From a virus: 20,047 nucleotides of DNA. The translations under genes and the position numbers were made by a program. The notes beneath the pieces are model-generated. The model had not been told where the DNA came from. It saw only the letters and a program-made list of their open reading frames with translations, and made no database searches. Positions 7,192-15,021 of the stretch are shown piece by piece; positions within the stretch are counted from its first letter, which is position 1; every line of letters starts with the position of its first letter. The stretch spans positions 1 to 20,047 of the IMG/VR virus record IMGVR_UViG_3300025141_001030. The stretch is one strand, 5' to 3'.

Positions 7192-7575
7192 TTAGGCCGC
7201 AGCCCTGAAAATTTCGTAATCAATAATAGTATCATTACTTGGATCTCCAGAAAATGTAACCGTCAACGTATTTGTCGTCATGACAGCCTTGGCGATTGTT
7301 ACATTGTTCGTACCATCATCTACTAGAGTGACTGAAACTTTATCTGTCGAAAGCGCACCTGTGACAGTAATAGCTTCAGCAGCAGCACCACCACTTGTTG
7401 TGTGCTTATTCCCGAATACAGAAATATCTGTAGGTTCGATGCCAGAATCCAAATGTTCTTTACTGATTGCGTCATCAGCTACTTTAGCCCCCGTTACAAT
7501 ATCCGCTCCAAGATCATCGGACTTGAGAGTCGCACCGAACTTGAGAGCTGGGATATAATCTTCTGCATTAACCAT
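7192..7575 (-). CDS. Small head-associated protein
   Basis: A 127-aa protein encoded directly after the major capsid gene (17-nt gap). The N-terminal half (GADIVTGAKVADDAISKEHL) looks like a short repeat found in phage fibre/decoration proteins (G-x-K-V/I-A-D-D-A-I). The C-terminal half is beta-rich (VSVTLVDDGTNNVTIAKAVM; TLTVTFSGDPSNDT). Likely capsid decoration or head fibre; the G-A-K-V-A-D-D-A-I type segment is also common in collagen-like or trimeric fibre stalks. No membrane span. The upstream sequence is TATAAC followed by 11 nt and the ATG. Confidence 0.75.
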   Translation of the reverse strand: MVNAEDYIPALKFGATLKSDDLGADIVTGAKVADDAISKEHLDSGIEPTDISVFGNKHTTSGGAAAEAITVTGALSTDKVSVTLVDDGTNNVTIAKAVMTTNTLTVTFSGDPSNDTIIDYEIFRAAA

Positions 7576-7592
7576 AAGATTACAAGGTTATA

Positions 7593-8654
7593 TTATACTG
7601 ATGTTACGCCTTGTAGTACTCCACTTCTGTTAGGATTGTGGTTTACTAGATCACCGTAAGCTAGGAATTGACCAATCTCAGCGTCTTGATTGACCGGTTC
7701 TTTCAGACCTGTCCAAGTAAATGGCATGAGTCCTTCTTGCTCGTAGTAACCGTCGATCATTCCTCCACCTCGTCCAGTCGTAGAATGGATTGGATGTGGT
7801 AGGCTGACCCATTTAAGGTACTTCTCGTTAAGGAAGTACATATACCCTGCGGTACATTTTTCGTCCTTAACAACTGGTGTTCCTCTATACCATAGAGCAT
7901 CGAATCCGATTTCTCCTTTAAGCGCACCTCGTGAAGCTGAAATGCCTCCTTTAGTGACCTGAGCGAAACCTGAAGCATCGTAACCTGCTCTTACTGTAGG
8001 TTGTAGAAGCTGTTCGTAGAACGCCCATACAGCCTCCGTAGTTACGATTAGAGTAGGATTGTCTCCTCCAACGGTACAACTATCATACATAGTTGCCATA
8101 CCAGAGAGAGTCAAAGCTCCAACTCCTGAAGTAACATTAGCTTGTAATGTTGTATATGTAGCTCTAGCTAGACCTCCATATGTAGCCGCTACTGAACCGT
8201 CATCAACGGCAGCAGCTAGACCAGTGAAATCCTTACTAGAATTTCCAGTACCGTCGCTATAGAACGCAGTACCGACACCATCAGCCATGTCATCTTGTGC
8301 AGATGCCATCTCAACACTTAAAAGGTCGAGGACACCTTCTCTTGTCTTAGCGTTGACCGCCATTTCAAGATTAGATAACACAACAGATTGGTAGTATGCT
8401 TTAGGATTGAAAGACATTTGCACACGAGTGTTTGGTCGAGTCGTACTGAAAGTATCGAAACCATCATACGATCCACCAGCAGTCGATGAGCTAGTCTTAA
8501 CTGTAACCTTATATGTTTCTCCTTTCCAAGGTACTGCATTTCCCATGAGTCTCATAGTCAATACATTTGAACCAAGGACAGTATCAAACACTTTCGGTAC
8601 AATATGATCCTGCGTGACCGAGGTCACAACGTCATCAAAAGTCATGATTACCAA
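7593..8654 (-). CDS. Major capsid protein (HK97-fold type)
   Basis: A 353-aa protein of the usual size for an HK97-fold coat protein. Features that identify it: an N-terminal segment ending VFDTVLGSNVLTMRLMGN, a substrate-like strand (WKGETYKVTVKTSSSTAGGS), a long spine-helix region (REGVLDLLSVEMASAQDDMA), then YSDGTGNSSKDFTGLAAAVD and YGGLARATYTTLQA. The last two patterns recur in phage major capsid proteins that pair with gpA-like terminases. The C-terminal part carries aromatic/Gly-rich strands (YLKWVSLPHPIHSTTGRGGG). The scaffold gene lies 7 nt upstream and decoration genes follow, the standard order. ATG codons at 8654 and 8645 are both possible; the upstream AAATTTAATTGGTAATC favours the first. 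Confidence 0.9.
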   Translation of the reverse strand: MVIMTFDDVVTSVTQDHIVPKVFDTVLGSNVLTMRLMGNAVPWKGETYKVTVKTSSSTAGGSYDGFDTFSTTRPNTRVQMSFNPKAYYQSVVLSNLEMAVNAKTREGVLDLLSVEMASAQDDMADGVGTAFYSDGTGNSSKDFTGLAAAVDDGSVAATYGGLARATYTTLQANVTSGVGALTLSGMATMYDSCTVGGDNPTLIVTTEAVWAFYEQLLQPTVRAGYDASGFAQVTKGGISASRGALKGEIGFDALWYRGTPVVKDEKCTAGYMYFLNEKYLKWVSLPHPIHSTTGRGGGMIDGYYEQEGLMPFTWTGLKEPVNQDAEIGQFLAYGDLVNHNPNRSGVLQGVTSV

Positions 8655-8661
8655 TTAAATT

Positions 8662-9438
8662 TTATTTATCGGGGTGATATTGTTTTATATACCCCTTTGC
8701 TTTGGCGACGACATCATCAAGTGAGTCCGTCTTATTAACCCTGATCTTGATCTTACCGAGATCCTTTTCACCAGACGTTTTGCTCGATCTGGTGGAGACT
8801 TTCTTCTCAGTGCCTTCTGGTTCTTCTTCAGCTCCATCATTATCAGTTGCAGCTTTAGATCCACCTGATAACTTCAGATAAACCTTATATGCCTGCTTAG
8901 GAGAGAGTGGGATCTGCTTACCGTCAATATCTTGACCGTATTCATTAGCAATATCCATGATCTCCTGCTCCTGAGAGGATGTTAAATTTGTCCCCTCTTT
9001 AGATAACTCGTCAATCAAGTTATCCATTTCTTGATCGAGGACTTCTGCCATATCTGGCACAGTGTCCTCCCCCTGTTCCGGTGTATAATCTTCCCCTTTC
9101 TGAAGAGCCACCACCTCCTTCAAGAGATTCGCCATCTCTGACATATCTTTAGACTGCTGCTCAACTTGAGCTTTTAATCGCCTGTTGTTTCGCTGCTGTC
9201 TACGCCATGCAGGATGTTTATGAAACTCCTGGGGAATGTCTTTCTTGTCATCATCTGACTCAGATTTTTGTTCATCAGCAGGCTTGTCTGCCTCGCTCTC
9301 AGATTCTCCGTCCTGTGTTTTAGCGTCTTCACTGACGTTAGAATCGGTATCTGGTTCAACCTTTTCCTGATTGCCGACTTCAGGGGAGTCTGGTTGCACT
9401 CCTGCTGCATCAGCAGCTTCGGCATTTGGTTCATCCAT
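8662..9438 (-). CDS. Capsid scaffolding protein
   Basis: A 258-aa, strongly acidic protein. The first about 75 residues are almost entirely Glu, Asp, Ser, Ala and Gln with no predicted fold. A helical, coiled-coil-like centre follows (RQQRNNRRLKAQVEQQSKDM; MANLLKEVVALQKG), and a basic C-terminal tail ends KAKGYIKQYHPDK. Acidic disordered N-terminus, central helix and basic C-terminus, encoded immediately before the major capsid protein, are characteristic of tailed-phage scaffolds whose basic end binds coat protein. No serine-protease motif was found, so there is no sign of a fused maturation protease. Confidence 0.85.
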   Translation of the reverse strand: MDEPNAEAADAAGVQPDSPEVGNQEKVEPDTDSNVSEDAKTQDGESESEADKPADEQKSESDDDKKDIPQEFHKHPAWRRQQRNNRRLKAQVEQQSKDMSEMANLLKEVVALQKGEDYTPEQGEDTVPDMAEVLDQEMDNLIDELSKEGTNLTSSQEQEIMDIANEYGQDIDGKQIPLSPKQAYKVYLKLSGGSKAATDNDGAEEEPEGTEKKVSTRSSKTSGEKDLGKIKIRVNKTDSLDDVVAKAKGYIKQYHPDK

Positions 9439-9484
9439 ATAATCTATTAAAGATTTGAACTATACACTGTAATCTTAACAATAA

Positions 9485-11419
9485 TTACGCTGCACTGTCA
9501 AATGTCCCTCCAGTAAACTCTTGAGCGGCTATCTCTTCCCTCGCAGTACCAGCTTGTGCTTTGACGGTAGCAACCTCAGCTAACATATGTTCCTTAATCA
9601 CCTTCGCTATCTCTGGAGTTAGTGCTCCAGCTTCTTTCATATCCATCACTAACTGCTGATGTAACGCTAGATGTTGAGGTGTAGCTCCTTCAAACGGAGG
9701 AACTGGCTGTCCTTTAGCAAGAGCTTTATTCTCAGCTCCAGCTCGTAAGATAGATATCATAACCTTCTCCTCTTTATCTCCCTTAGTAGCTGCATCGTAT
9801 TCACTCTTAACTCTAGCAAAGACTTGCTCTGGAGCTAATTGCATCATCATAGTTCTCTCAGCTGTCTTAAACGGATGAGGATCACCAAGACGTTCATGTA
9901 ACGAAATTATATCAATTGCTTTCATCTGCCAGAGCTGGATAGCCTCAGCAGCCTCAGCTACCTTATCCTTAATCAAGGTAGACCCTTGTCTAACCTTAAT
10001 ATTAGCTCCCTCTTCAATTACGTTCTTATCAATCTTTAACTGCTTACTTGTCCCATCTTTTCCAATAAACGGAACGAAATGAGCCTTCTTAAAATGTACA
10101 ATAATAAGCTGAGCGAAAGCTTTATACAGATCTTCCATCACCCTCTCTAACATCTGTACTAATTCTCCGATCCTTTCCTGATCCGATTCCTTCAATAAAC
10201 GTCTACCACCAAATGTCTCCTCACCTGGAGTCTTCTCTCCTCTAGTAGTCGAGTGTGTACCAAATATATTATCAATCTCAGCAATAGACTGGAGCATATC
10301 ATTAAATACAAAAGGCTGGAGCTGTTTGCCACCGAACTCCTGTACTGAACCAGGATTACCGTTCTCTAGCCAGGCTACACCGTTAGGTTCTTTACGTTTA
10401 TCTTCAATAACAGCTGCCTCTTCCTTCGTGATCCCAAGACCTCCATAAGCTACAAGTACACCATTAGCTTTGTCTGATGTATCTGAGATCTGTCTCTTCC
10501 TCTTATTAATAGCATCCTGGATCGTCATGATCTGCTCAACTAATGTAGTCTGAGCATATTGGTTTAATCCAAGTGTCCATAAATCACTAAATATATAATC
10601 TGTCTGTGCAGTCGTCCAGAAATTCCTTCCCTTCTTATTCCAGTGTGGATTCTCAATCTTCTCCAATACAACATCAGCTATTTTCCAGAACTTCATCTGA
10701 GGAGTAGTGATCTCGTAATAACCAACCTGTGAACCTTTACCGTTGCCTTCCCCTCCCTTCATCTCAGCTATAGCCTCTTTAATCTCCTTCTCCTTATCAG
10801 GGAATTTATTTAATAAGAACCCTAAGCTATCAACATGATACTCAATTACATACTCACCACTCTGATTAGGTGGCAACAAAATCCTCTGAGGTCGAACATT
10901 CTCAACCCAGATCTCCTTAGTCTCCTCATCGTACCCAAACTTCAAGACACCAATAAAATACAACTCCTGAAATCTCAAAAAGTCTTTCAATAACTGAGCG
11001 ATCTTATTCTCGTCAGCTATAGCTAACATGATCTCCTCTAAATTGTCTGAATAAACCCGGTTATCAACCTCAGAACTCGAATCATCGTTAGGTGGTAAAC
11101 TCACCTGCGGAGCTGGTAAATTACTAGTAGCTCTAGGTAATACTGTCTCTAAACTCTGAAACAACTTATTCAATACTATCCTAGCCTCATACTGCTTCAA
11201 CCGCTTACTGTTCAACTGATGCCCTAAATAATAGCTCTCATGCTTGTCCATCCTCTTCTTCATCTTAGTGAACAATGGCTTAGCATCGTCAATATACCCG
11301 TTAGCAATAGCTATCAGGTCTGCATCCTCCAGATCCATCTCCGGGGTATTCAACAACTGCCCCTTTAAACCTTCCTGTAAATTATCATCAGCTTGTGTCG
11401 TACTTTGTTGTCTATTCAT
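9485..11419 (-). CDS. Portal protein
   Basis: A 644-aa protein between terminase and scaffold, where the portal is expected. Visible portal features: an N-terminal helical segment with KKRMDKHESYYLGHQL, a clip/wing part with LRFQELYFIGVLKFGYDEET and VENVRPQRILLPPN, a segment LVEQIMTIQDAINKRKRQIS typical of the portal stem region, and a C-terminal helical, Ala/Glu-rich tail (APEQVFARVKSEYDAATKGD). Length fits large P22/phi29-like portals rather than the shorter lambda gpB. It forms the dodecameric ring at the unique capsid vertex through which the terminase pumps DNA. The start is preceded by GTTAACGTATATAT. The C-terminal extension may be barrel-like but is not provable by eye. Confidence 0.88.
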   Translation of the reverse strand: MNRQQSTTQADDNLQEGLKGQLLNTPEMDLEDADLIAIANGYIDDAKPLFTKMKKRMDKHESYYLGHQLNSKRLKQYEARIVLNKLFQSLETVLPRATSNLPAPQVSLPPNDDSSSEVDNRVYSDNLEEIMLAIADENKIAQLLKDFLRFQELYFIGVLKFGYDEETKEIWVENVRPQRILLPPNQSGEYVIEYHVDSLGFLLNKFPDKEKEIKEAIAEMKGGEGNGKGSQVGYYEITTPQMKFWKIADVVLEKIENPHWNKKGRNFWTTAQTDYIFSDLWTLGLNQYAQTTLVEQIMTIQDAINKRKRQISDTSDKANGVLVAYGGLGITKEEAAVIEDKRKEPNGVAWLENGNPGSVQEFGGKQLQPFVFNDMLQSIAEIDNIFGTHSTTRGEKTPGEETFGGRRLLKESDQERIGELVQMLERVMEDLYKAFAQLIIVHFKKAHFVPFIGKDGTSKQLKIDKNVIEEGANIKVRQGSTLIKDKVAEAAEAIQLWQMKAIDIISLHERLGDPHPFKTAERTMMMQLAPEQVFARVKSEYDAATKGDKEEKVMISILRAGAENKALAKGQPVPPFEGATPQHLALHQQLVMDMKEAGALTPEIAKVIKEHMLAEVATVKAQAGTAREEIAAQEFTGGTFDSAA

Positions 11420-11453
11420 ATATATACGTTAACACAATATATTATACATTACT

Positions 11454-13088
11454 TCAAGAATATATCCAATCATCTTCCCTTACAGGCTCCTTAGCTAGTA
11501 TAGGTAACGCTGCCATCTCTTCTCCAATGATCTCAATACCTGTACTCACCCAAGGCTCAACTGTCCTAGTACCAGCTCTTAACCTCTGTACCTTACTTAA
11601 CGCTGCCTGGAAATATACAGTAGAGTGGACTAAGTGCTCATGCCCCTGCTTCTCCCAACGACTCTCTGGTATACCAACCTGATTCTCCTCCGTTACCTTA
11701 TAAATATTCCCCCAATGGAAAATGAACTCCTTCAGCTCACTATCAGCATAAGACTGAGAAGATCTACCAGGTGCATTAAACACCATGTCCCCCCCCTTAA
11801 TACTAGCTACTGCCTCGTCAATTGCTTTAGTCCTCTCCATATATACAAAGCCTTGCTGCTTCTTCTCACCCCATTGATACAGCTCCTTACGCATCAAATT
11901 CTTCTTGTAAAAACAACAATAAACCTGAACTCCTTTAGGTGCTCCATTCCTCTCAATATAGTTCCTCCTGGGATATGAGTCAGGCATCGCATCAATCACT
12001 GTGACCGGCTTGTACTTCATCATTAAATTCTCTATCTCATCCCAGGTTTCAACTGAGCCTGTCTGGAATATCCCATCATGATTCCCTAATACATAATGCT
12101 TGTGATGATACCCAACATCTACCCCCATCGCATTTCGCATCTTAGGATTCTCCTCAGCTACAATATTATTGATTATCATCTCTGGCGGTACTTTGTCCTC
12201 AGATGCAATATAAGGAAGACCTAATATCATTGTATGAAATGTCTCCGGACTCTTAGTCTCCTTCAAATAAACAAGCTCCTTAGCACTCACCCAAGGACAC
12301 ATAAGCTGATTTATGTGATAGCCGTGCATCTCCTTCCCTTTCTGATTTATCACCCATTCACCGTCGTGCCTGTCTTCCTCGCTCAATGGCTGCTTGCACT
12401 TTGCACATATATATATCTTCTGGTCTTCATCAACATTTAAGTCGTAACGCAAATCCTGATAATGATTGCACCTAGAACATTGGATCATCCAACGCCTCAT
12501 ATCTGAGTTCATATACATCTGATCTATCCCTCCTGGACGGATTGGGTTGCTAAAATACCATTCACCCTTGTACTTAGACTTCTGTAGCCTAGAAGAATAC
12601 GTATCTATAGTAGCTAAGTTGGATGCGTCAACCTCATCGTATACATTTAAGTCACTGGTGTGCATGATAGCTGCCTTCTTTCCATGTGTGCCTCTGTACC
12701 AGATGAAATTATTCCCTATAGCCTTCTTTGTCAAGGTGTCAGATTTCCCCACTACACGCAGCAAGGGAGGATTATCCTCAATAATTTTGTTCACCTTAGA
12801 TGGGACGAAATCTTTTACATCATCAAAAGTGGGGAGAGTGTAAATACAGTTAAGCCCACGATGAATCGAACCATACAATGTTTTCAATATAGCTAAAGTA
12901 GACCAGCCAATCTGAGCGGATTTCATGCAGCATTGCTTCCAGTGCCAGTCCCGGTAAGGCTCAATCATGAAATAATGCTCATCGAAGCCGAGGGGATCTC
13001 CACGCTCATTCTTGAGCTTGTTCTTCAATAGCCAGCCGAGGACTGACTGGTTCAGGTCTGTGTTCTCAGGGAGATTGTTTTCTGTCAT
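11454..13088 (-). CDS. terL: Terminase large subunit, lambda gpA-type
   Basis: A 544-aa packaging motor. The ATPase part has a non-canonical P-loop K56-SAQIGWST, closely matching the lambda gpA form (KSARVGYSK) in which the invariant GK is absent, and a Walker B-like NVYDEVD at 148-154. Next comes a zinc-ribbon-like insert with Cys at 204, 207, 228 and 231 (CSRC...CAKC). The RNase H-like nuclease part shows MGVDVG with D324 and VTVIDAMPD with D366. It is the first gene of the leftward late operon, with a promoter whose predicted +1 is its own ATG. No small-subunit gene precedes it. It cuts genomic concatemers and drives DNA into the prohead through the portal encoded next. Confidence 0.92.
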   Translation of the reverse strand: MTENNLPENTDLNQSVLGWLLKNKLKNERGDPLGFDEHYFMIEPYRDWHWKQCCMKSAQIGWSTLAILKTLYGSIHRGLNCIYTLPTFDDVKDFVPSKVNKIIEDNPPLLRVVGKSDTLTKKAIGNNFIWYRGTHGKKAAIMHTSDLNVYDEVDASNLATIDTYSSRLQKSKYKGEWYFSNPIRPGGIDQMYMNSDMRRWMIQCSRCNHYQDLRYDLNVDEDQKIYICAKCKQPLSEEDRHDGEWVINQKGKEMHGYHINQLMCPWVSAKELVYLKETKSPETFHTMILGLPYIASEDKVPPEMIINNIVAEENPKMRNAMGVDVGYHHKHYVLGNHDGIFQTGSVETWDEIENLMMKYKPVTVIDAMPDSYPRRNYIERNGAPKGVQVYCCFYKKNLMRKELYQWGEKKQQGFVYMERTKAIDEAVASIKGGDMVFNAPGRSSQSYADSELKEFIFHWGNIYKVTEENQVGIPESRWEKQGHEHLVHSTVYFQAALSKVQRLRAGTRTVEPWVSTGIEIIGEEMAALPILAKEPVREDDWIYS

Positions 13089-13094
13089 AGTTAG

Positions 13095-13122
13095 ATCATA
13101 CTGGTTTGCTTCATTATGTCAA
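13095..13122 (-). promoter_or_regulatory. Late-operon sigma70-type promoter
   Basis: On the minus strand TTGACA (13117-13122) is followed by a 16-bp spacer and TATGAT (13095-13100). Both hexamers are near consensus. The -10 box ends 6 nt before the terminase ATG (13086-13088), placing the expected start site on or beside the A of the ATG. The mRNA would thus have essentially no 5' leader. It should drive the whole capsid and tail-appendage operon. Confidence 0.7.
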
Positions 13123-13178
13123 ATAGGATTTGGTCTAAATTTCAGATTGTGCGGAGCTTGACACTAGAAATTACCACG

Positions 13179-13203
13179 CCCCCGCAAACCCCCCTATGCC
13201 CCC
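13179..13203. repeat. Three closely spaced C-runs (G-runs on the minus strand)
   Basis: Runs of 5, 6 and 5 C at 13179-13183, 13189-13194 and 13199-13203 are separated by 5 and 4 nt. On the minus strand this reads GGGGG-CATA-GGGGGG-TTTGC-GGGGG. Such G-blocks can form quadruplex-like structures, although only three clear runs exist. In an otherwise AT-rich genome the stretch is exceptional. Confidence 0.6.
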
Positions 13204-13425
13204 TCGAAAATCTGCTTCAATCGTGTGTTCTTGGCTTGCACAAGCGCAATGCTCTGCGTTGACGTGCTCAAAAATTAGCACCCTCATTGTGTGCAACCCA
13301 TGTTTGCATATCATATCCACAAATTATGATGGCTTAAACAAGGGCAGAACAGGGATAGTCTTTGACAATATACATTGTGCGGGATAGGTGTAGCAAATGA
13401 GGAGGGCGAAGCAAGGGGGATTGCG
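13183..13425. repeat. Imperfect inverted repeat in the control region
   Basis: CGCAAACCCCCCT at 13183-13195 is almost complementary to AGGGGGATTGCG at 13414-13425, with one base missing and otherwise matching. Beside it, TGCTTC (13213-13218) matches GAAGCA (13408-13413). The arms flank about 210 bp without a gene. This could be a recognition site, a degraded mobile element or the boundary of a packaging site. Confidence 0.4.
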
Positions 13426-13444
13426 TAACTGTCCAGCCAAAGTT

Positions 13445-13474
13445 TTGCACAAGTTTTGAACATTGACATATAAC
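13445..13474 (+). promoter_or_regulatory. Candidate rightward promoter (distal)
   Basis: TTGCAC (13445-13450), an 18-bp spacer, then TATAAC (13469-13474). Both boxes match the sigma70 consensus at four or five of six positions. It points toward the small-gene operon but lies about 180 bp upstream of the first gene, so it may be an auxiliary or upstream promoter. Confidence 0.4.
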
Positions 13475-13596
13475 ACTATATTAATTAAACGTGTATAGAC
13501 TTGACGAAATACTAAACAGAGCAAAATCAAGGGCTTGATTAGAACATACTATTGAATTCATGCAATACTGAGTTTAAACTAAAAATGTAAATACAC

Positions 13597-13626
13597 TTGC
13601 ATTTATTTAGAGAGTCGTGCTAGTAT
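13597..13626 (+). promoter_or_regulatory. Rightward early-type promoter with extended -10
   Basis: TTGCAT (13597-13602), an 18-bp spacer, then TAGTAT (13621-13626). The -10 is immediately preceded by TGC, so it has the TGN extended -10 form. The first small gene starts 30 nt downstream, a sensible leader length. It should drive the plus-strand operon to about 16383. Confidence 0.55.
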
Positions 13627-13655
13627 GTCAAGCGTAGCATTTAACCCATACCAAT

Positions 13656-13754
13656 ATGCAACACGATAAGATATTTCACATCATAGGTATTGCCGTCTGG
13701 CTATACTTCTTTTCGTGGATTATTGTTCACTACTATATTCTTTTTACTTCTTAA
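13656..13754 (+). CDS. 32-aa single-span membrane peptide
   Basis: The frame ATG to TAA encodes MQHDKIFHIIGIAVWLYFF and onward, with a hydrophobic, aromatic-rich helix over residues about 8-28 and a short polar N-terminus. It is the first gene after the rightward promoter and is followed by the next ATG after 2 nt, typical operon packing. TTTAAC lies 10 nt before the ATG, as at other genes here. Small early membrane proteins of phages often alter the host envelope or exclude other phages. No family is recognised. Confidence 0.6.
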   Translation: MQHDKIFHIIGIAVWLYFFSWIIVHYYILFTS

Positions 13755-13756
13755 TT

Positions 13757-13972
13757 ATGAATATGAAAGCGACCCAAAACATTACAGAAGCATCAAGCAT
13801 TCAGGACTTCTCAAAAGAGGACTTAATTGAATTGCTTAAAAATGCGGTTTACCTAGTCAATAGACTAGATGAAAAGCTCGAAGATTTTGCGCCCGAATGG
13901 TACGCATGTGCTGATGATATCGCTGACTCAAGCGACTTTAGTCGCAATATAGGAGACTGGCTACTAGCCTAA
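13757..13972 (+). CDS. Small acidic protein, unknown
   Basis: A 71-aa protein starting MNMKATQNITEASSIQDFSK; the frame is open further upstream, but those codons overlap the membrane-peptide gene, so the ATG two bases after its stop is preferred. The sequence is acidic and helical (DLIELLKNAVYLVNRLDEKL) and ends NIGDWLLA. One Cys, no metal site, no membrane span. Second gene of the rightward operon; it is followed by a 55-nt gap holding a hairpin. Function unknown. Confidence 0.65.
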   Translation: MNMKATQNITEASSIQDFSKEDLIELLKNAVYLVNRLDEKLEDFAPEWYACADDIADSSDFSRNIGDWLLA

Positions 13973-13981
13973 CCTCAATCC

Positions 13982-14004
13982 TGAGCATGATTTAAAAAGG
14001 CTCA
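13982..14004 (+). repeat. Intercistronic hairpin, diverged member (R0)
   Basis: TGAGC (13982-13986) pairs with GCTCA (14000-14004) around a 13-nt A/T-rich loop. The sequence differs from the four later hairpins but occupies the same place, between a stop and the next start. Here the distance from stem to ATG is 23 nt, longer than the 14-15 nt of the others. Confidence 0.4.
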
Positions 14005-14027
14005 CCTAATCATTAAACACTTACAGC

Positions 14028-14513
14028 ATGATTTTCTTACACTTAAACAAGCAGGACTTACAGACAAACATAGAAAAAACTATCAAACAAAATGAGCTAC
14101 ATATTGAAGCCGTCGAGCTTGCAATCAAGGGGCTTGAAACAGTCAAGCACCATAAACAAATCTCTAAACGTGGACTAAACGCAATCAAGGAACTAGGGCA
14201 ATCGGCATATTTTGAACTTGAATTTACTCCACGCCTGAAATTATGGCTTACTAATCGCACCTATGAAGCAAACAGCGACTATTTTGCAGACTATGAGCCG
14301 ACAATCTGGTTTAAAAGCGAAGATGGATACCCTGAAATTATTCAAAATTGCCATGATTATATCGAGGGAAGACATGAGGCACTAGCACAACTCAAAGCGG
14401 ATCTAGAAAATATCGATCAAATCCTAAAAGAATCCGAAGAGTTAGAGCAAGCCTATAAAAAGCTAACAGAATCAATCCATTATACAACACGCAAGCAATT
14501 AAATTTTAACTAG
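14028..14513 (+). CDS. Helical hypothetical protein
   Basis: A 161-aa protein, mostly helical. Residues about 5-45 (LNKQDLQTNIEKTIKQNELH; LAIKGLETVKHHKQ) and 115-155 (HEALAQLKADLENIDQILKE; SEELEQAYKKLTES) form two coiled-coil-like arms. They flank a middle segment with aromatic residues (YFELEFTPRLKLWLTNRTYE; YFADYEPTIWF). No catalytic motif or membrane segment. Its TAG stop is the left edge of hairpin R1. The layout suggests a small protein-binding factor, perhaps an inhibitor or nucleic-acid mimic, but that is conjecture. Confidence 0.75.
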   Translation: MIFLHLNKQDLQTNIEKTIKQNELHIEAVELAIKGLETVKHHKQISKRGLNAIKELGQSAYFELEFTPRLKLWLTNRTYEANSDYFADYEPTIWFKSEDGYPEIIQNCHDYIEGRHEALAQLKADLENIDQILKESEELEQAYKKLTESIHYTTRKQLNFN

Positions 14514-14539
14514 CCCCAACTAATAGAGGGCTTAACAAA
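14512..14539 (+). repeat. Intercistronic hairpin repeat R1
   Basis: AGCCC pairs with GGGCT around the loop CAACTAATAGA, followed by TTAACAAA. The stop codon TAG of the preceding gene provides the first bases of the stem. The stem ends 14 nt before the next ATG at 14547. Same core (TAGAGGGCTTAACAAA on the 3' side) as R2 and R3. Confidence 0.75.
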
Positions 14540-14546
14540 CTATAAA

Positions 14547-15017
14547 ATGAGAACTATTGAAATAAAACTATACAAATTCGAGGAACTATCACAAGAGGCC
14601 AAAGACAAGGCCATTGAAGATCATTGCGGAATCAATGTTGAATACTGGTGCTGGTGGGATCATATCCAAGACGAAGCCAAAGAGCTCGGACTAGAGGTTG
14701 AGAAGTTCCACCTAGACCATAGAACTATCAACGGAAAACTTACAGAGGATCCCCATGAGGTAATCAGGCGAATAAAAGCTAATCATGGGGAAAGCTGCGA
14801 AACATACAAAACGGCCTTACACTTTGAAACACAACTGGGATTAAATCAGGATATTGCAGACGAGGACTCTATCACACAAGAATTTGAAAGCGCACTACTA
14901 GAGGACTACTTGTCTATGCTGAGAAGTGAGTATGAGTATCTCACTAGCTTTGAAACGATCGAGGATACACTACGGGCCAACGGCTACGATTTTACAGTAG
15001 ACGGTACACTTTACTAA
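14547..15017 (+). CDS. Conserved phage hypothetical protein (MRTIEIKLYKFEEL family)
   Basis: A 156-aa acidic protein. The N-terminus (IKLYKFEELSQEAKDKAIED) and an internal CWWDHIQDEAKELGLEVEKF, with later HGESCETYKTAL and YLSMLRSEYEYLTS, match a family I know as recurrent but uncharacterised in phage genomes of many hosts. It is sometimes labelled antitoxin-like in automatic annotation. I see no DNA-binding or enzymatic motif. Residues cluster in acid-rich helices, compatible with DNA mimicry or inhibitor roles. The start has hairpin R1 upstream. Family recognition is fairly firm; function is open. Confidence 0.8.
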   Translation: MRTIEIKLYKFEELSQEAKDKAIEDHCGINVEYWCWWDHIQDEAKELGLEVEKFHLDHRTINGKLTEDPHEVIRRIKANHGESCETYKTALHFETQLGLNQDIADEDSITQEFESALLEDYLSMLRSEYEYLTSFETIEDTLRANGYDFTVDGTLY

Positions 15018-15021
15018 TCAC

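Larger units (their letters stand above)
13123..13655. other. Divergent intergenic control region
   Basis: About 530 bp between the leftward late operon and the rightward small-gene operon. No convincing gene is present. It contains C-runs at 13179-13203, an imperfect long-range inverted repeat, a small hairpin GTGCT-CAAAAATT-AGCAC near 13265-13282, several TTGAC(A/G) boxes and two good rightward promoters. The left half is unlike the rest of the window in base use, with C-rich and G-rich blocks. Besides promoters it is a natural place for a packaging (cos/pac) site, since the terminase gene starts beside it, but no sequence proves this. Confidence 0.6.

Noticed and set aside
13196-13387. 63-codon plus-strand frame in the control region
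   Set aside because: Cys/Ser-rich, irregular sequence, no TTAA-type start context, and it spans the C-run and promoter region; most likely chance.
13324-13530. 68-codon minus-strand frame in the control region
   Set aside because: It covers rightward promoter elements, has no convincing start context and its composition looks like translated non-coding DNA.
13715-13756. Longer start for the 71-aa gene
   Set aside because: These codons overlap the 32-aa membrane-peptide gene and lack the usual start context; the ATG at 13757 follows that gene's stop by two bases.
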